Of a stretch of 64,000 nucleotides of DNA, positions 1 to 10,726 are shown in pieces; within the stretch, counting starts at the first letter, position 1, and every line of letters begins with the position of its first letter. Source of the stretch: Camellia lanceoleosa (taxonomy: Eukaryota; Streptophyta; Magnoliopsida; Ericales; Theaceae). Under the pieces are notes generated by a model. That model worked only from the letters and a program-made list of their open reading frames with translations, was not told the DNA's origin and did not search any database. The position numbers and the translations under genes were made by a program. Where the stretch lies: NCBI GenBank assembly GCA_025200525.1, contig CM045761.1, forward strand, positions 95,146,182 to 95,210,181, given 5' to 3'.

Positions 1-284
1 TAAAATGAGAAAATCAGATACAACCGAAGTGCCTCGAAATGCGCGCCCACAGGCACGCAAACCGAGGCAATGATAAAATGAGAAAATCGGATACAACCGA
101 AGTGCCTCGAAATGCGCGCCCACAGGCACGCAAACCGAGGTAATGATAAAATGAGAAAATCAGATACAACTAAAGTGCCTCGAAATGCGCGCCCACAGGC
201 ACGCAAACCGAGGCAATGATAAAATGAGAAAATCGGATACAACCCGGTAAAAACGCTACCACAGCACGCAAACCGAGGCAATGA
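1..284. repeat. 73-bp tandem repeat, about 3.9 copies
   Basis: Units begin with TAAAATGAGAAAATC at 1, 74, 147 and 220, an exact 73-bp period. The first three are nearly identical, differing at a few positions (cagata/cggata, gaggcaa/gaggtaa, accgaag/actaaag). The fourth diverges after about 25 bases and then rejoins at the GCACGCAAACCGAGGCAATGA motif. The array probably continues to the left of the window. Confidence 0.9.
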
Positions 285-1227
285 TGAAATGCAATGAAAT
301 GGCACACGGAATGCCACGATGGGCTTACACCAACATGGGAGAGCCTCGGCTCACTCATAGGGGGGGTCGGATAATAAAAAGGTGAGGTGGCGCAAAAACC
401 GAGGCAATGCATTAAGGCATAAAATGACATGGAAATGATATGCAAGCATGCAAACCAAATTTCAGCCACTAAATAAAGGGGAAAACAGCCCCGAAATGAT
501 GTGAAATGACAATCAATGCACGAAATCATCCCGAAATGCAATTCTAAGTGCCCGAAATGGCCTACGGCCATGCTAAACACGCAAAATGGGCACGTGACAG
601 CAAGAACAGTAGTAAGGAAGCCCCAAAAATAGCATCTTTCCAGTACAAAACATAGCCAAATTGTAAGCATAGATATGGCAACAATAGCTTGCAAAAATAC
701 GGAAAAAGAGAGGAATTACAAAGCAAGTGGTATCTACCATGCTCAAACCCAAAAAATCAGTTCTACAAAATTAGAGATGAGACAAAAATATTCACATTTA
801 CAGTATATGACATCCCTCAAAACAGTGTGTAGACATGGCAAGCATAGCATGCAAAATATGGACCAAAAGGGGCTATAACATAAGGTACCATAAGCAAACA
901 TCAAATGGCCTAAGACCCTTAATAAAATACAAATAATAGGCCAAAACAAGACACTTCCTAAGCCTGATTAAGGCCAGAAACAGAAGCTAGAATGGCCTAA
1001 AAAAACATGCAAATTTACGGAAAATTTGATGGATTTCAAAGCAAGTACTAAAACCAATCACCAAATGGCTTAAGACCCTTCACAAAGAATGATTTATGGA
1101 CCAAAATAAGACTCCTTCAAGACCTGATGAAGGCCAAAAACAGAAGCCAAAAGAGCCTAATAAAGCATGCAAGATAGGCATAGAACATGGATTCAAAGCA
1201 AGTGCATGATAGAGGAGGCAAACGTGG

Positions 1228-1580
1228 TTGAGCCCTTCTTCAATGTTGAAGAAGGGCTCAAAATGAGCACAATATCAATAGGTTTCATACTCCAAATCAG
1301 ATCACTAATAGGCTAATTAACTCATGCAATTTTACGGTAAAATTGAAGAATTTCAAAGGAAGTGCATGAAATAATCACCAAACATGATGGAGCCCTTCTT
1401 CAATGTTGAAGAGGGGATCAAAACAAGCCCACTAACAGTTTATAGTATGCTCGAAATCAGATCACTCAAAAGCCAAACAAAGCATGCAATTTTATGGCCT
1501 AAAGAGTGGTATTGAAAGAAGTGTATCAAGGAGACACCAAACAGAGTTGAGCCCTTCTACAATGTTGTAGGGGGGCTCAA
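1228..1580. repeat. Three spaced hairpin repeats in LTR
   Basis: Three inverted repeats share the sequence TTGAGCCCTTCT(T/A)CAA, TG, then its complement. The first (1228-1243 with 1246-1261) is a perfect 16-bp stem. The second (1390-1403 with 1406-1419) has one wobble and one mismatch. The third (1547-1562 with 1565-1580) changes T to A in one arm and A to T at the paired position in the other, and carries two G.T pairs. Spacing is about 160 bp. The surrounding sequence (catgcaattttacgg, atttcaaag.aagtg) is also repeated, so these are degenerate ~160-bp units. Function is unknown. Confidence 0.75.
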
Positions 1581-1914
1581 AATGAGCACAAAACCAGTAG
1601 GGTTCAAAGCCCAAAAACTGAAGGGAAATAGGGTAAAAAGTTGGTCCAAGAAAATGATAGAAAAAGGGTTTTAGTGGCTTACCCTTGTAGACAACTCTTT
1701 CTTTGCTTCTTGACTTGAATTTGTTGATCCTTGGCCACTGGAAATCACTCCCTTGCTGCTGAAATGGAGTTGGCAAAGGTGGAGCTTAAGGTTGGTGAAG
1801 GGATTGGCTAGGAAGCTTGAAGGTTTTTGAGTTTTTGAGATTGAAAATGGAGGATTTGTGAGAGAGGGTTTTGAGATAAAATTTTCTAACCCTAGCAAAG
1901 GGGCTGTCCAGCCC

Positions 1915-1922
1915 TTTAAATA
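1915..1922 (-). promoter_or_regulatory. Possible TATA box of the minus-strand LTR
   Basis: TATTTAAA on the minus strand lies about 1.34 kb from the LTR start, where a U3/R boundary is plausible. It is AT-rich inside a GC-richer context. Only the motif supports it. Confidence 0.35.
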
Positions 1923-2154
1923 GGGAAGAAAAGGTGTAAAAGGGGAGGGAAATGGAGGCAATCTTTCCTCCCAAAATATCCCCGGAAGGGTGATATTTTG
2001 GCAAAAAAATAGACAAATTTGGAATGAAATTTGGAAAGCAAAAAGCTGGCCGGCCAGGTGGTTTTCTGCAAGGTGGCCGGCCAGCCACCCCACCTGGTCG
2101 GCCAGCCACCCACCATGGCTGGCCGGCCACCCCAAAAAAATGAAGTAATGATTT

Positions 2155-2450
2155 TCTGGCCGACCACCCTGCAAAGGTGTCCTCCCAAGTGTGTAGAATA
2201 AGGCCCCGGGGTCGGAATCTGGCAACTCTGAAGCAGGAGTCACAACATAGAGCTTGAAGGAGAGGCTCAAAAATGAACTGCACAATTGCTGGCCGACCAC
2301 CAACTTTTAGGGTCCTCCCAGATGTGTGCAACAAGGTTCCAAGGTCGGAAATTGGCAACACTGAAGCAGGAGCCACAACATAGAGCTTGAAGGAGAGGCT
2401 CAAAAATGAAAATCAAAATTGCTGGCCGACCATACATTTTTAGGGTCCTC
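2155..2450. repeat. ~130-bp tandem repeat, about 2.3 copies
   Basis: Units start with GGCCGACCA near 2158, 2291 and 2423. Each holds a GTCCTCCCA box, an AAGGTCGGAA.TGGCAACTGAAGCAGGAG-like core and the tail ACATAGAGCTTGAAGGAGAG. The third copy is cut off after the GTCCTCCCAT box. The repeat lies inside the minus-strand LTR. Confidence 0.8.
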
Positions 2451-3264
2451 CCATGTCCCCTGATCACAGATATGTAGCTTTGGTTGGAAGAAAATACCCC
2501 CATGGTGTTCAACATTGGCCCGGAAGTGAGAAAAACGGGCTCCGGAGGAGCGAAACTGGTTATCTGGGATAATTGCTGGCCTCCCACCCCCCAGTGATCT
2601 TCCTGGTATTGAAACAGAGGTACCTGCCAATTTTGAACAAAAACTAATGAGAAATGAACGCTCGGGGCCAAAACCGAGCAACTCGGGATCCCGAAAATGG
2701 GCTGCAGTCTTAGGAAGTGGCATCTGGCGATTCTGCGACCCAGAGTCCCTCGGAATGACAAAACAGAGGTTCTGTCAAAAATCGAGAAAACCGATGCAAA
2801 ATGAATGCTCGGGGCCCAAACCGCTGCGGTCCCAAAACCGCTGAGCACGAAAGTGGTGTTCGGCCACGAGGTGGGCATCAGAGGCCCCAGTGTTCCTCGG
2901 AACTATAAAATAGAGGTGCATGCCAAAAACCAGAGAACTCGGAGATGGTTGGGCGGTCCCGAGCCGAGGCACACGACCTAACTCCGCAAGGCAAGAGCTC
3001 GAAAAGGCAAAATGGCCTCTGGCCACAAAAAGTAGCTCACGGCCACCGGAGATAGTCTCTGAGACCATTCCTTCCCTCGGGAAAGAAAAGCAGAGAAAAT
3101 CGAGTCAGTTCGCAAACCGAGACAAGGCATAAAGAGATTAAGTCCGGAGGCAGGGCGCACGGCCGCGACTCTGAGACTTCTGAACAAGCACAGTATGCGA
3201 CATCACCAAGCGCTCAATCGGTGACGTCTGAGTCTTAAGGTCGGTCAAAAATGGGGTGTCTACA

Positions 3265-4160
3265 ACCGTCTTATGGAGACTATCCATGGAGGAGAGTGCG
3301 AGCGCACATGAATGGTGTGATGCTAGCCCGAAAGATCCCCAGACAAGGTTATTACTGGTCAACCATGAAGAAGGATTGCATTGGTTTTGTACGGCAATCC
3401 CACAAATGCCAGATCCATGCCAATCGCATGAATATACCGCCGTCTATGCTTTACAACATGACTTCACAGTTGGCATTCTCAGTCTGGGGAATTGAAGTTA
3501 TCGATGTAGTCTCGCTCTCGCTAAAAGGGTTAAATGGACACGAGTTCATCCTGGTGATGGTCAACTATTTCATGAAATGGGTGGAAGCTTAATCCTATGC
3601 AGTGTTGAAAGCGTCACATGTAGCCAAGTTCATCAGAAATAACATCATCTGCCAGTACGAAGTTCCAAATGAGATTATATCAGATAACGGCTCACACTTC
3701 AAGAAAGAGGTGGTGGATCTGCTTGAGAAATAAAACATGGCTTTACATAAGTCATCGACATATAGACCACAAACTAATGGAGCTGTTGAGACTGCCAACA
3801 AGAACGTCAAGAACATCTTGCAGAAGATGGTGGAAACATATAAGGACTGGTTGGATAAACTGCCATTTGCACTCTGGGGTTACAAAACCTCAATCCGAAC
3901 ATCTACAAGGGCAACCCCTTATTCTCTCGTCTATAGGATGGAGGCTGTTTTACCAATTGAAATTAAAGTGTCGTCACTACGAGTTATAACCGAGTGTCAG
4001 ATAGCGGAGGCAGACTGGCAACAGAGTAGATTTAAGGAGTTAATGTTGTCTGATGAGAGAAGACTAAGGGCATTGTATCATGTCCAAGACTACCAACGCC
4101 GAATTGCTAGGGCTTTTAACAAGAAAGTTAAGTCCAAGAATCTCAAGGAGGAAGACATGG
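3265..4160 (+). pseudogene. Ty3-gypsy (Tat-type) integrase remnant
   Basis: This is a fragment of the pol integrase, the enzyme that inserts retrotransposon cDNA into the host genome. Readable pieces are the end of the zinc-binding module (HKCQIH at about 3391-3408), the core start SVWGIEVID, SDNGSHF at about 3681, YRPQTNGAVETANKN at about 3761-3805, and LPFALWGYKTSIRTST followed by TPYSLVYRMEAVLPIEI. The wording is typical of Tat/Athila-type integrases. It is dead: a frame change near 3300, an in-frame TAA at about 3590 and another at about 3731. The first catalytic Asp, normally in GIDVIG, reads Glu, while the Asp of SDNG and the Glu of AVE are kept. The reading frame stops abruptly at an LTR start at 4161, and the left end also abuts an LTR end, so both flanks are breakpoints. 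Confidence 0.88.
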
Positions 4161-4302
4161 TGTAGACACCCCATTTTTGACTGTCCTCGAGACTTGGACT
4201 TCATCGTTTGAACACTCGATGATTTTGTATGTGTAGACACCCCATTTTTGACCGTCCTCAAGACTTGGACGTCACTGATTGAACACTCAGTGATCACCCT
4301 TG
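4161..4302 (+). repeat. 71-bp direct duplication of the LTR 5' end
   Basis: TGTAGACACCCCATTTTTGAC occurs at 4161 and again at 4232. In both it is followed by a GTCCTC.AGACTTGGAC stretch, then GA.TGAACACTC and GTGAT/GATGAT. The first copy is cut where the second begins. Confidence 0.85.
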
Positions 4303-4721
4303 TTCGTGTTCGTTTCGAGTTCCCAGAAGGCCTCGGCTACGCGCCTTGCCTCGGGATCTCTTAACTCGTTCGTTTAGTGTTCAGTTTTGCACCAAACACT
4401 TGTATCCTTGCCTTGGAAGGTAGGGAATGGCTTGTTGGTCATCCCCACACTCCACCGGCCCTCCCTTTATGTCACCGGCCTTTCCTTGTTGCCACTGGCC
4501 ATTGTTCCTTGTTATCAATGGTCGGTCGGCACTCTGTGTGGCCGGCTGGCACCTTTTTTGGCCGATGACCTATTTTTCTAGCCGGTGACCCTTCTGCACC
4601 CCTTCAGGCTTGGTGCATGCCAGCTGTGCCAGCTGGAATGCACCAACACCACTCCCCATGCACGGGGATGGCTGTTTTGAGCCCTTGACCCCTTTTTCCT
4701 TCTAGAACGATGACCCCTATG

Positions 4722-4746
4722 GCCAAGCTTCTTGGGGAAGCTTGGC
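4722..4746. repeat. Perfect 10-bp hairpin upstream of LTR TATA
   Basis: GCCAAGCTTC (4722-4731) pairs with GAAGCTTGGC (4737-4746). A second short hairpin, GCTTCTTCAAGAAGC, follows at about 4758-4772, and an AGCTTC..GAAGCT pair lies near 4809-4824. All lie just upstream of the TATATAAG box. Confidence 0.7.
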
Positions 4747-4842
4747 AAGCTGTCCCAGCTTCTTCAAGAAGCCATGGACCATTTGCACCCTTTGCCCATT
4801 TTCATTTAGCTTCCTTGAGAAGCTTGGAGCCTTTCCTTTGCT

Positions 4843-4850
4843 TATATAAG
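4843..4850 (+). promoter_or_regulatory. LTR TATA box
   Basis: TATATAAG is followed by a CT-rich region and GGGTTAGAGTC. It lies about 610 bp into the LTR, a plausible U3/R junction. Motif only. Confidence 0.5.
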
Positions 4851-7800
4851 AGTCCTTCTTCCTCCTTTGTCTAGGGTTAGAGTCTTTGAAGGGGAAAACC
4901 AGAGATATACATATATACATCTGTCAAACATACTCTCTCTCTATATTTCCCTCTCTCTCCTCCTTTTGTGTGTGTTTTGTGGCCTAAAAGTGTAGTTTTA
5001 CCTTAGTTTTGCACTAACACACACTATCACACCTTACTTTGACTTTGAGGGACTTGGAGGGTCTTTTCTTGAGTTTTTGGACTTGTTTTGATCAGAAGAG
5101 AGTGGCTGGACCTACTGTTCTTGAGGTGTTCTTCAAGGGTAACTACTTTGCTTTAGTTTCCCTAATTTTGCAACAGCTTTTTACTTGTCTTGCATGATGA
5201 TTTGAGCTTTGTGTATAACTAGAAAAAGTCTTATATTTGCATGCTTTAAATACTTCATTAAGGTCATTTTGTGGTTTGGGGTCGAACTCACCCTCTTAGG
5301 CCTTATTTGGCCCTTTTGGTGCTTCCATTGCTGGGCTTTATTTGATTGGGTGTTTTGTTCTTTTCACCACTGAAATATAGTCGATTTTTAGTGGTAAAGA
5401 AGAGGGTTTGAAGTCTTGTATAGGGGAGGGACACCCCTCTCCCCTTTGTCCCTCTTGTATCCTTGTTTTGGCTTAAAGAGCAACATGCATGTTTGGTTTG
5501 TTTTTGGTGCCATATCAGATGTTTTTGGTGCTATTTAGGTCACATGTTGTCTCTGTTTTTGGTCAGATTTGTGGCCCTTTGCATGCTTAATGTACTTGCT
5601 TTGTATTCCCTTGTTTGTACCTAGAAGTGCATCATGACTTTTGGCTACCATGCTCTCATATCTTGGCTTTACTTTGTGAAGTTTTTGGCCATATCTTATC
5701 ATGTTTAAGGTCTGTTGGCCACTGAGTTGGCCTTGTTTAGCATGTTTAGTATAGTTGCTTTACATTTTGGCTTGTGAGCCTTGAAGGTGTGAATCATAAA
5801 CATGCATTGGCTGGGCTATTTCAATGATTTGGAATCATCTAATATGCTATTTCAGTCCCTATACCATGCTTACATGTCTTCATTTATCATCTCATTCATG
5901 CCTTGAAGAGTTGGCCTTTCATGACTAGGAAGAGGTCATTATGCATAGCCCTATATTTGAGGCTTTGGGGCTGCCATATTAGGGGTATTTGGGGCTTATT
6001 TTGCATGTTAAAATTCTGTTTTTGGTTGTATGGTTCATGCCATGTTTGCTTGGGGTAGTGGTAGTAGAATGCCCCTTTGTTATGCCTTAGCTTTGGGCCT
6101 CTTTGACTTGCATGTTTGTTGTGCATTTTGTCCATCATTTGGGATGCTTTTGGCCACTGTTTTGGAGGTGCTGAGGTCTGCCCCTTCATGGCTTATGTCC
6201 ACCACTGCTTGCTTGTCACACGTTTGTTGCATGTTTGATTCATGATGTGTTGTCACATACTAGTTCTTTTGCATACTTGTCATGACATATTGCATTGCAT
6301 TTGGCATGCCTTGCATCTTAATCTTATGTTGCATCTTTGAGCCATGTTTGCATAACATGCATTACACTGCTTGGTTTGGGATGTCAAGCCAAGTGTGAGA
6401 ATTGAGAAATGTTCATACTCCAAGTGATGTAACGCGTCTCAACTCTCGATCACCGAGGCCCTTAACTTCGACATGATAGGGTCTTGGTATTCATTTGCGT
6501 GTTGCATGCATTTTCATTGAATTGCAACCTTGGCCTCTTAGGCCATCATGCATCAAAATGCACAATTGATGGCCCGAGGATCGAGGGCCACGCTCCCTTG
6601 AGTCCATTGCATGATGGGGAGTGTGGCCATGCTTACATTTGCTTGAAATTCCATGCCATACACTGTCTGTCCTTTGTTGGTGTCAAAACCGGTCTGCGGG
6701 GAGTTTTGGCGGTCGGCTAAATCGATGCCACCGCCATTTATTTTGGCCGATATTATAAAAAGGTGGCCGGTGGTCTCCCCCTTTGGTTGGTGGCATTTGT
6801 GTCTGGCCGGTGGCATTCCTCAGCACCCATAGATTATGTCCCAAGACTTTGGCAGTTTTCAGAAAAGCAGGGCAGTGTAAACAGAGGCAGCGGTGGCATG
6901 GTACGGGTTTTCCGGGCGAAACGGACTCAAGCATGCATCATTCGCGCATTCCAAGGCGGGGCTGTGGCCTTTTCCCTTCTGCATTTATTTTGTTAATTAA
7001 TTAGGAGTTTTGTAATATTTAATTTGTAATAATTAATTTAGTGTTATTTATTCGGACTGTAATATTCATTTGGACCCTCCGAGTGAGGGCAATTGTGTAA
7101 TAAGTGTGTCTGTGTGCGTGTATGTCTTCCAACCCACGTCTTTCTTCCCTTTTATTTACCCGCTTATGATGTTAGATTAGGGCATGTTTCAATTAGCATA
7201 CAGTATGATAGCATGTTGCATTCATTCATCTGTTTTGCATGCATCGGGCTCAGCGCATCATACTAACTGCATTTGTATTTTAATTCCAAGTTGAATACAT
7301 GATAGCTGTTGCATCTCATATGCCATGTTTAGAATAGCCGAGCCTGCTATAGTTGCATCTTTGCATGTGTTGCATTAGCCATTCTAAACATGAACTACGA
7401 TCATGCATATGATTACTAACTAGTTCCTGTTTTGGCTTGGAGTACTAGGTGAGCTTTTATGCTTTAGCATACCGCATGCGTGTGAGTGTTGCCATGACAG
7501 CATGATTACCATGAGGCTAGCTGCTTATGTGATATAACTGCTTGAATGCCTGTGGATGGAGGTCAAATTACCTAAATTGGGATAAATGTATTAAAACTGA
7601 GAGTTTTAAGCCCACTTGATAGTGGCAAAGCCATCTTTTTCCAAAGCCCACTCGAGGGTGGCAAAACCTGCATTTTAGCCTACTTCCGAGTAGCAAACCG
7701 TTTTCAAAACAAACATGAAATTTTATGTTCCAATGTAGGCGATTTGGTCTATGCTTGTTTTGCTGTGCGCATAACGTAGTAATTCTAGGCTAATAACCAG

Positions 7801-8169
7801 AATAAGAACACATAAACATTTTCAAAATTGGATATCATGGTTAGTAGAGGCCGATCTTCGAATCAGGCGAGCAGGGGTGCTCACGAAGTGACCTTTCCCA
7901 ATCGTACCTAAGTTCCCGAGCCGAGGCAACTTTGGTGATGACGGACACGTGGCCTTAGGCAAACGAGTCAGGGTTTCCTAAATTTTCCAAAATAAAATAT
8001 TTAGGTGGCGACTCTGTATCTGGCAAAGCAGTCCATGTTTGGCACTTCTTTCAAAAAAAAATCTGTTTTCTCAAAACGATTTGCCGGATTTGGACTCTTT
8101 GGTTCAGATTAAGAACCGTGACAAAAATCGAGTCTGAACTGTAGCAAGGTCCCCCGCGGGCTTGTTATA

Positions 8170-10726
8170 GTATGCTCGTGTTCATTTTGAGCGCCTGAAG
8201 TTCTTGGCGAAGTGCCTTGTCTTCGAGCCTCTCAACTTGTCCGTTTTGTACTTGGTTGTAGACCAAGAGCTTGTTGTTTCAAATTTGGAGGAGAAGGTGG
8301 CCTATTGGCCATCCCCAGAGTCCATTGGCCATGGCTTGTGCCTGCCGGCCATCAGTGGTGGCTGGTTGGCCACATTGATGGCCGGTGGCCATTTTTCTCC
8401 TTTTTCAGATATTTGTTTGCTAGCTGTGCCAGCTGTTGCTCACTGATGTGCATCTCCATACACGTGTATAGAGGGATGAATACAAGCTCTAAGCTTGTTT
8501 TTCTATATATAGGGGGGTCTCTCCCTCATTTTGGAGCCTAGGACAATTTGGAACAAAATTTTCTCTCTCTCTTTTCTTTTTTTGTGCTTTGTAGTTAGCT
8601 TTCTCTACACCTTTGCACATAGACTCTTGATCAATCTTGACTACCTTGGAGCTGAGGTTCTAGGAGGTCTTCTTAGAGCTTTAGAAAGGGTTTTCATCTT
8701 GAATTTGTGCCTGAAATTGTCTTGTGCTTCAAGAGGTATAAGGCTTTCCTTTTAAACTTGTCTTGCATAATTTAAATTACTATCTTTTTGTACTGTTTTG
8801 ACTTGGTTTTTCAACTACAAAAAAACTATGTTTTTGAGGTTTGAAAATAGTAGTTTAAGTCTTGGTAAGTTGGGGGTTTGTCTCATCTTTTTGTTCTTTG
8901 GCTTGTAAAGCCTTTTGTGCCATTCCTCACCATCTTTGTATCAAACTTTTGGCCCTTTAAACCATTGAAAATCAGAGTTATTTCAGTGGTAAAAATCAAA
9001 TTTTGAAGTCCAAAATAGGAGGGGTTAGCCTTCCCTCCTTGCGCCTTGTTTCTATGCCTAGGTTGCTTCACATGTTGGCTTGATTTTCTAGCTTAACTTA
9101 GCTCAATTCAAGCATGTTTTAAGCTCTATTTTGGCATGTTTGAGCTCTATTTTGGGCTGGTTGAGGCACTTGAGGCTTACTTTATATGCTTGTAGTGCAA
9201 TTGTGCTTGTTATGTTTAGCTTGTGCCATGCTTTGGCCTCTTATTCTAGCTTAACTTAGCTTAATCTCAGCATGATTTTGCCACTGTTTTGATTGGTCTT
9301 AGCTTTGTTTTGAGCTGGTTTGGCCATTTGAAGCTTGCATTGTGTAGTTGAAGTGCAATCTCCTTCACTAGCTTAATGTTTTAAGCTTTCTAGCATGAAT
9401 TACATGAGTTGCTTACATGTTTTAGGGTCATTTTGCATGCAATTTCAGCACATATAATATCTGCAACCTCCCTCATTTCATCATTTTTTCATTTGCTTTG
9501 AGGGTTGCTTAGCCTTAGGGTTGTGTTTAAGCTTGAGATTGAGATTTGGGCTTAATGGCTTTAATCCTCTTTTCAAGGTTTCTACTAACCAAAGACATGA
9601 TCTCTCTCATGCCTTAAATCATCCCTTGGTTGACACCTCTCTCATTAGAGGACTCTCACCTTGGACTTAACCGGTTAAAGAATGGATCGGTAATCAAAAT
9701 GAGTAAATAAAACATAACAAGTAAAACTTGAGCAAGTTAAGCATGTTGTGTTGCATTGCATGTGTTCAATCGGACGTTATATTGAACACAAGAAAGATTG
9801 GAGCATTTCATACTCAAAGTGATGAAATGAGCCAATCTCCTTGGTCTCCATTGCCTTTGATCACACATGATAAGGCGATGGTCTTGAGTCTTTTTTTGGC
9901 ATACAAGGAAGTTATACTTCTTCGTTCTTTGGCCATCATGCATTGAGAATGCTTGGTTGGTGGTTTTGGAGCCAAGAATTACACTCCTTTGACTTTGTGT
10001 AATGATAAGGAGGGTAATGGTACACATATATTCCTTGAGAATACATTGCTTTGCCTCTGTTTGCTCTCTGTTGTAGCAAAAAAGGAAGTCCAGGAAAGCA
10101 GTGGCCGACTGGCCACCAATGGTAATCGACAGCCACAATTGGTCGCCGACCAGCCAGAAATGAATTTTGCACCAATGTGTTCCTGAGTTAGAGCAAAGGC
10201 ATTTTGGGAGTTGGTACAATTTTCAGAGATCAAACGAGTGTAAATAGAGGCGTCCAATAGCAAGGCGGTGGATTTTCTGAAGGAAGCTGACCGAGCATGC
10301 ATGCGTCCCTCGCCCTCGATGCTCGCCCTCGAGGCCATTTAATTGCTTTAATTAGTTAGCATAGCTAATTATTCAATTCAAATGTTGTACTTAATTAGTT
10401 AGTGTAACTAATTCTTCAATTCAGTTTGTAATTAATTAGCTTAGAATAAGTTAGTTAATTAGTTTTGTGTTGTAATAGTTAGCTTAATTAGCGTAGCCCA
10501 CTTGAGGTTTAAGCCCACTTTGCGAAGTGGAAAATCATGTTTTAAGCCCACTTGAGAGTGGCAAATTCAAACTATTTTCGAAAGCAAACACAAGTTGAAT
10601 TCATTTCAATTCTTGTGATTTAGTCTATACTTGTATGTGTGCATCACATAGTAAAGTTAGCTAATAACTGGAATAAGAACACATGAGATTTATACAACAA
10701 CATATCATGTTTAGTAGAGGCCGAGT
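8170..10726 (+). mobile_element. Second, truncated plus-strand LTR of the same family
   Basis: From about 8174 (CTCGTGTTCATTTTGAG) this follows the same order of blocks as the LTR starting at 4232 (CTCGTGTTCGTTTCGAG and onward). Shared blocks are the GTGGCC..TGGCCATCCCC tract, the TATA region, the long T-rich lead, the TAGTTAATT repeats and the TAGTAGAGGCCGA box at 10711. It lacks about the first 60 bases of the LTR and is cut at 10726 by the Tekay fragment, so it is truncated at both ends. It carries no coding sequence. Confidence 0.65.
8504..8511 (+). promoter_or_regulatory. LTR TATA box
   Basis: TATATATA is followed by AGGGGGGTCTCTCCCTC, in the position that corresponds to the TATATAAG box of the neighbouring LTR. 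Confidence 0.5.

Larger units (their letters stand above)
1..3264 (-). mobile_element. LTR (partial) of Tat/Ogre-like retrotransposon, minus strand
   Basis: Read on the minus strand this begins at 3264 with TGTAGACACCCCATTTTTGA and continues with a stretch clearly related to the plus-strand LTR that starts at 4232 (shared blocks: the GACGTCAC..TTGA..CTC..TGAT region and the CTCGG-rich tract that follows). It runs off the left edge of the window, so its 3' end is not seen. It contains no gene. Internal features are a 73-bp tandem repeat at the left edge, three spaced hairpins, a TTTAAATA box and a GGCCGGCCAGCCACC-rich tract around 2040-2130. Short open frames here (for example on the minus strand between 1671 and 2878) have no recognisable domains and read as LTR noise. 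The family assignment is by shared LTR ends with the complete element at 23586-38528, not by coding sequence. Confidence 0.7.
4161..8169 (+). mobile_element. LTR of Tat/Ogre-like family, plus strand
   Basis: A long non-coding block begins with TGTAGACACCCCATTTTTGA. The true start seems to be 4232, because a 71-bp partial copy of the start (4161-4231) precedes it. It ends near 8169 in CCCCCGCGGGCTTGTTATA, matching the end of the 5' LTR at 35194. The last 330 bases (tagtaGAGGCCGATCTTC to aggtggcgactctg) align with the reverse complement of 23590-23940, which shows the same family. Features inside are short hairpins near 4722-4770, a TATATAAG box and a CT-rich downstream stretch. No PBS follows the end, so this is a solo or rearranged LTR. 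No gene is seen; scattered short frames (for example 6030-6245, 6763-7004) lack domains. Confidence 0.75.

Noticed and set aside
170..694. 174-codon minus-strand open frame at the window start
   Set aside because: It overlaps the 73-bp tandem repeat and LTR DNA, has Cys/Phe-rich low-information composition and no domain.
1671..2878. Overlapping 200-codon minus-strand frames
   Set aside because: They are translations of LTR repeats (GGCCGGCC tract and ~130-bp repeats) in several frames at once; no conserved motif.
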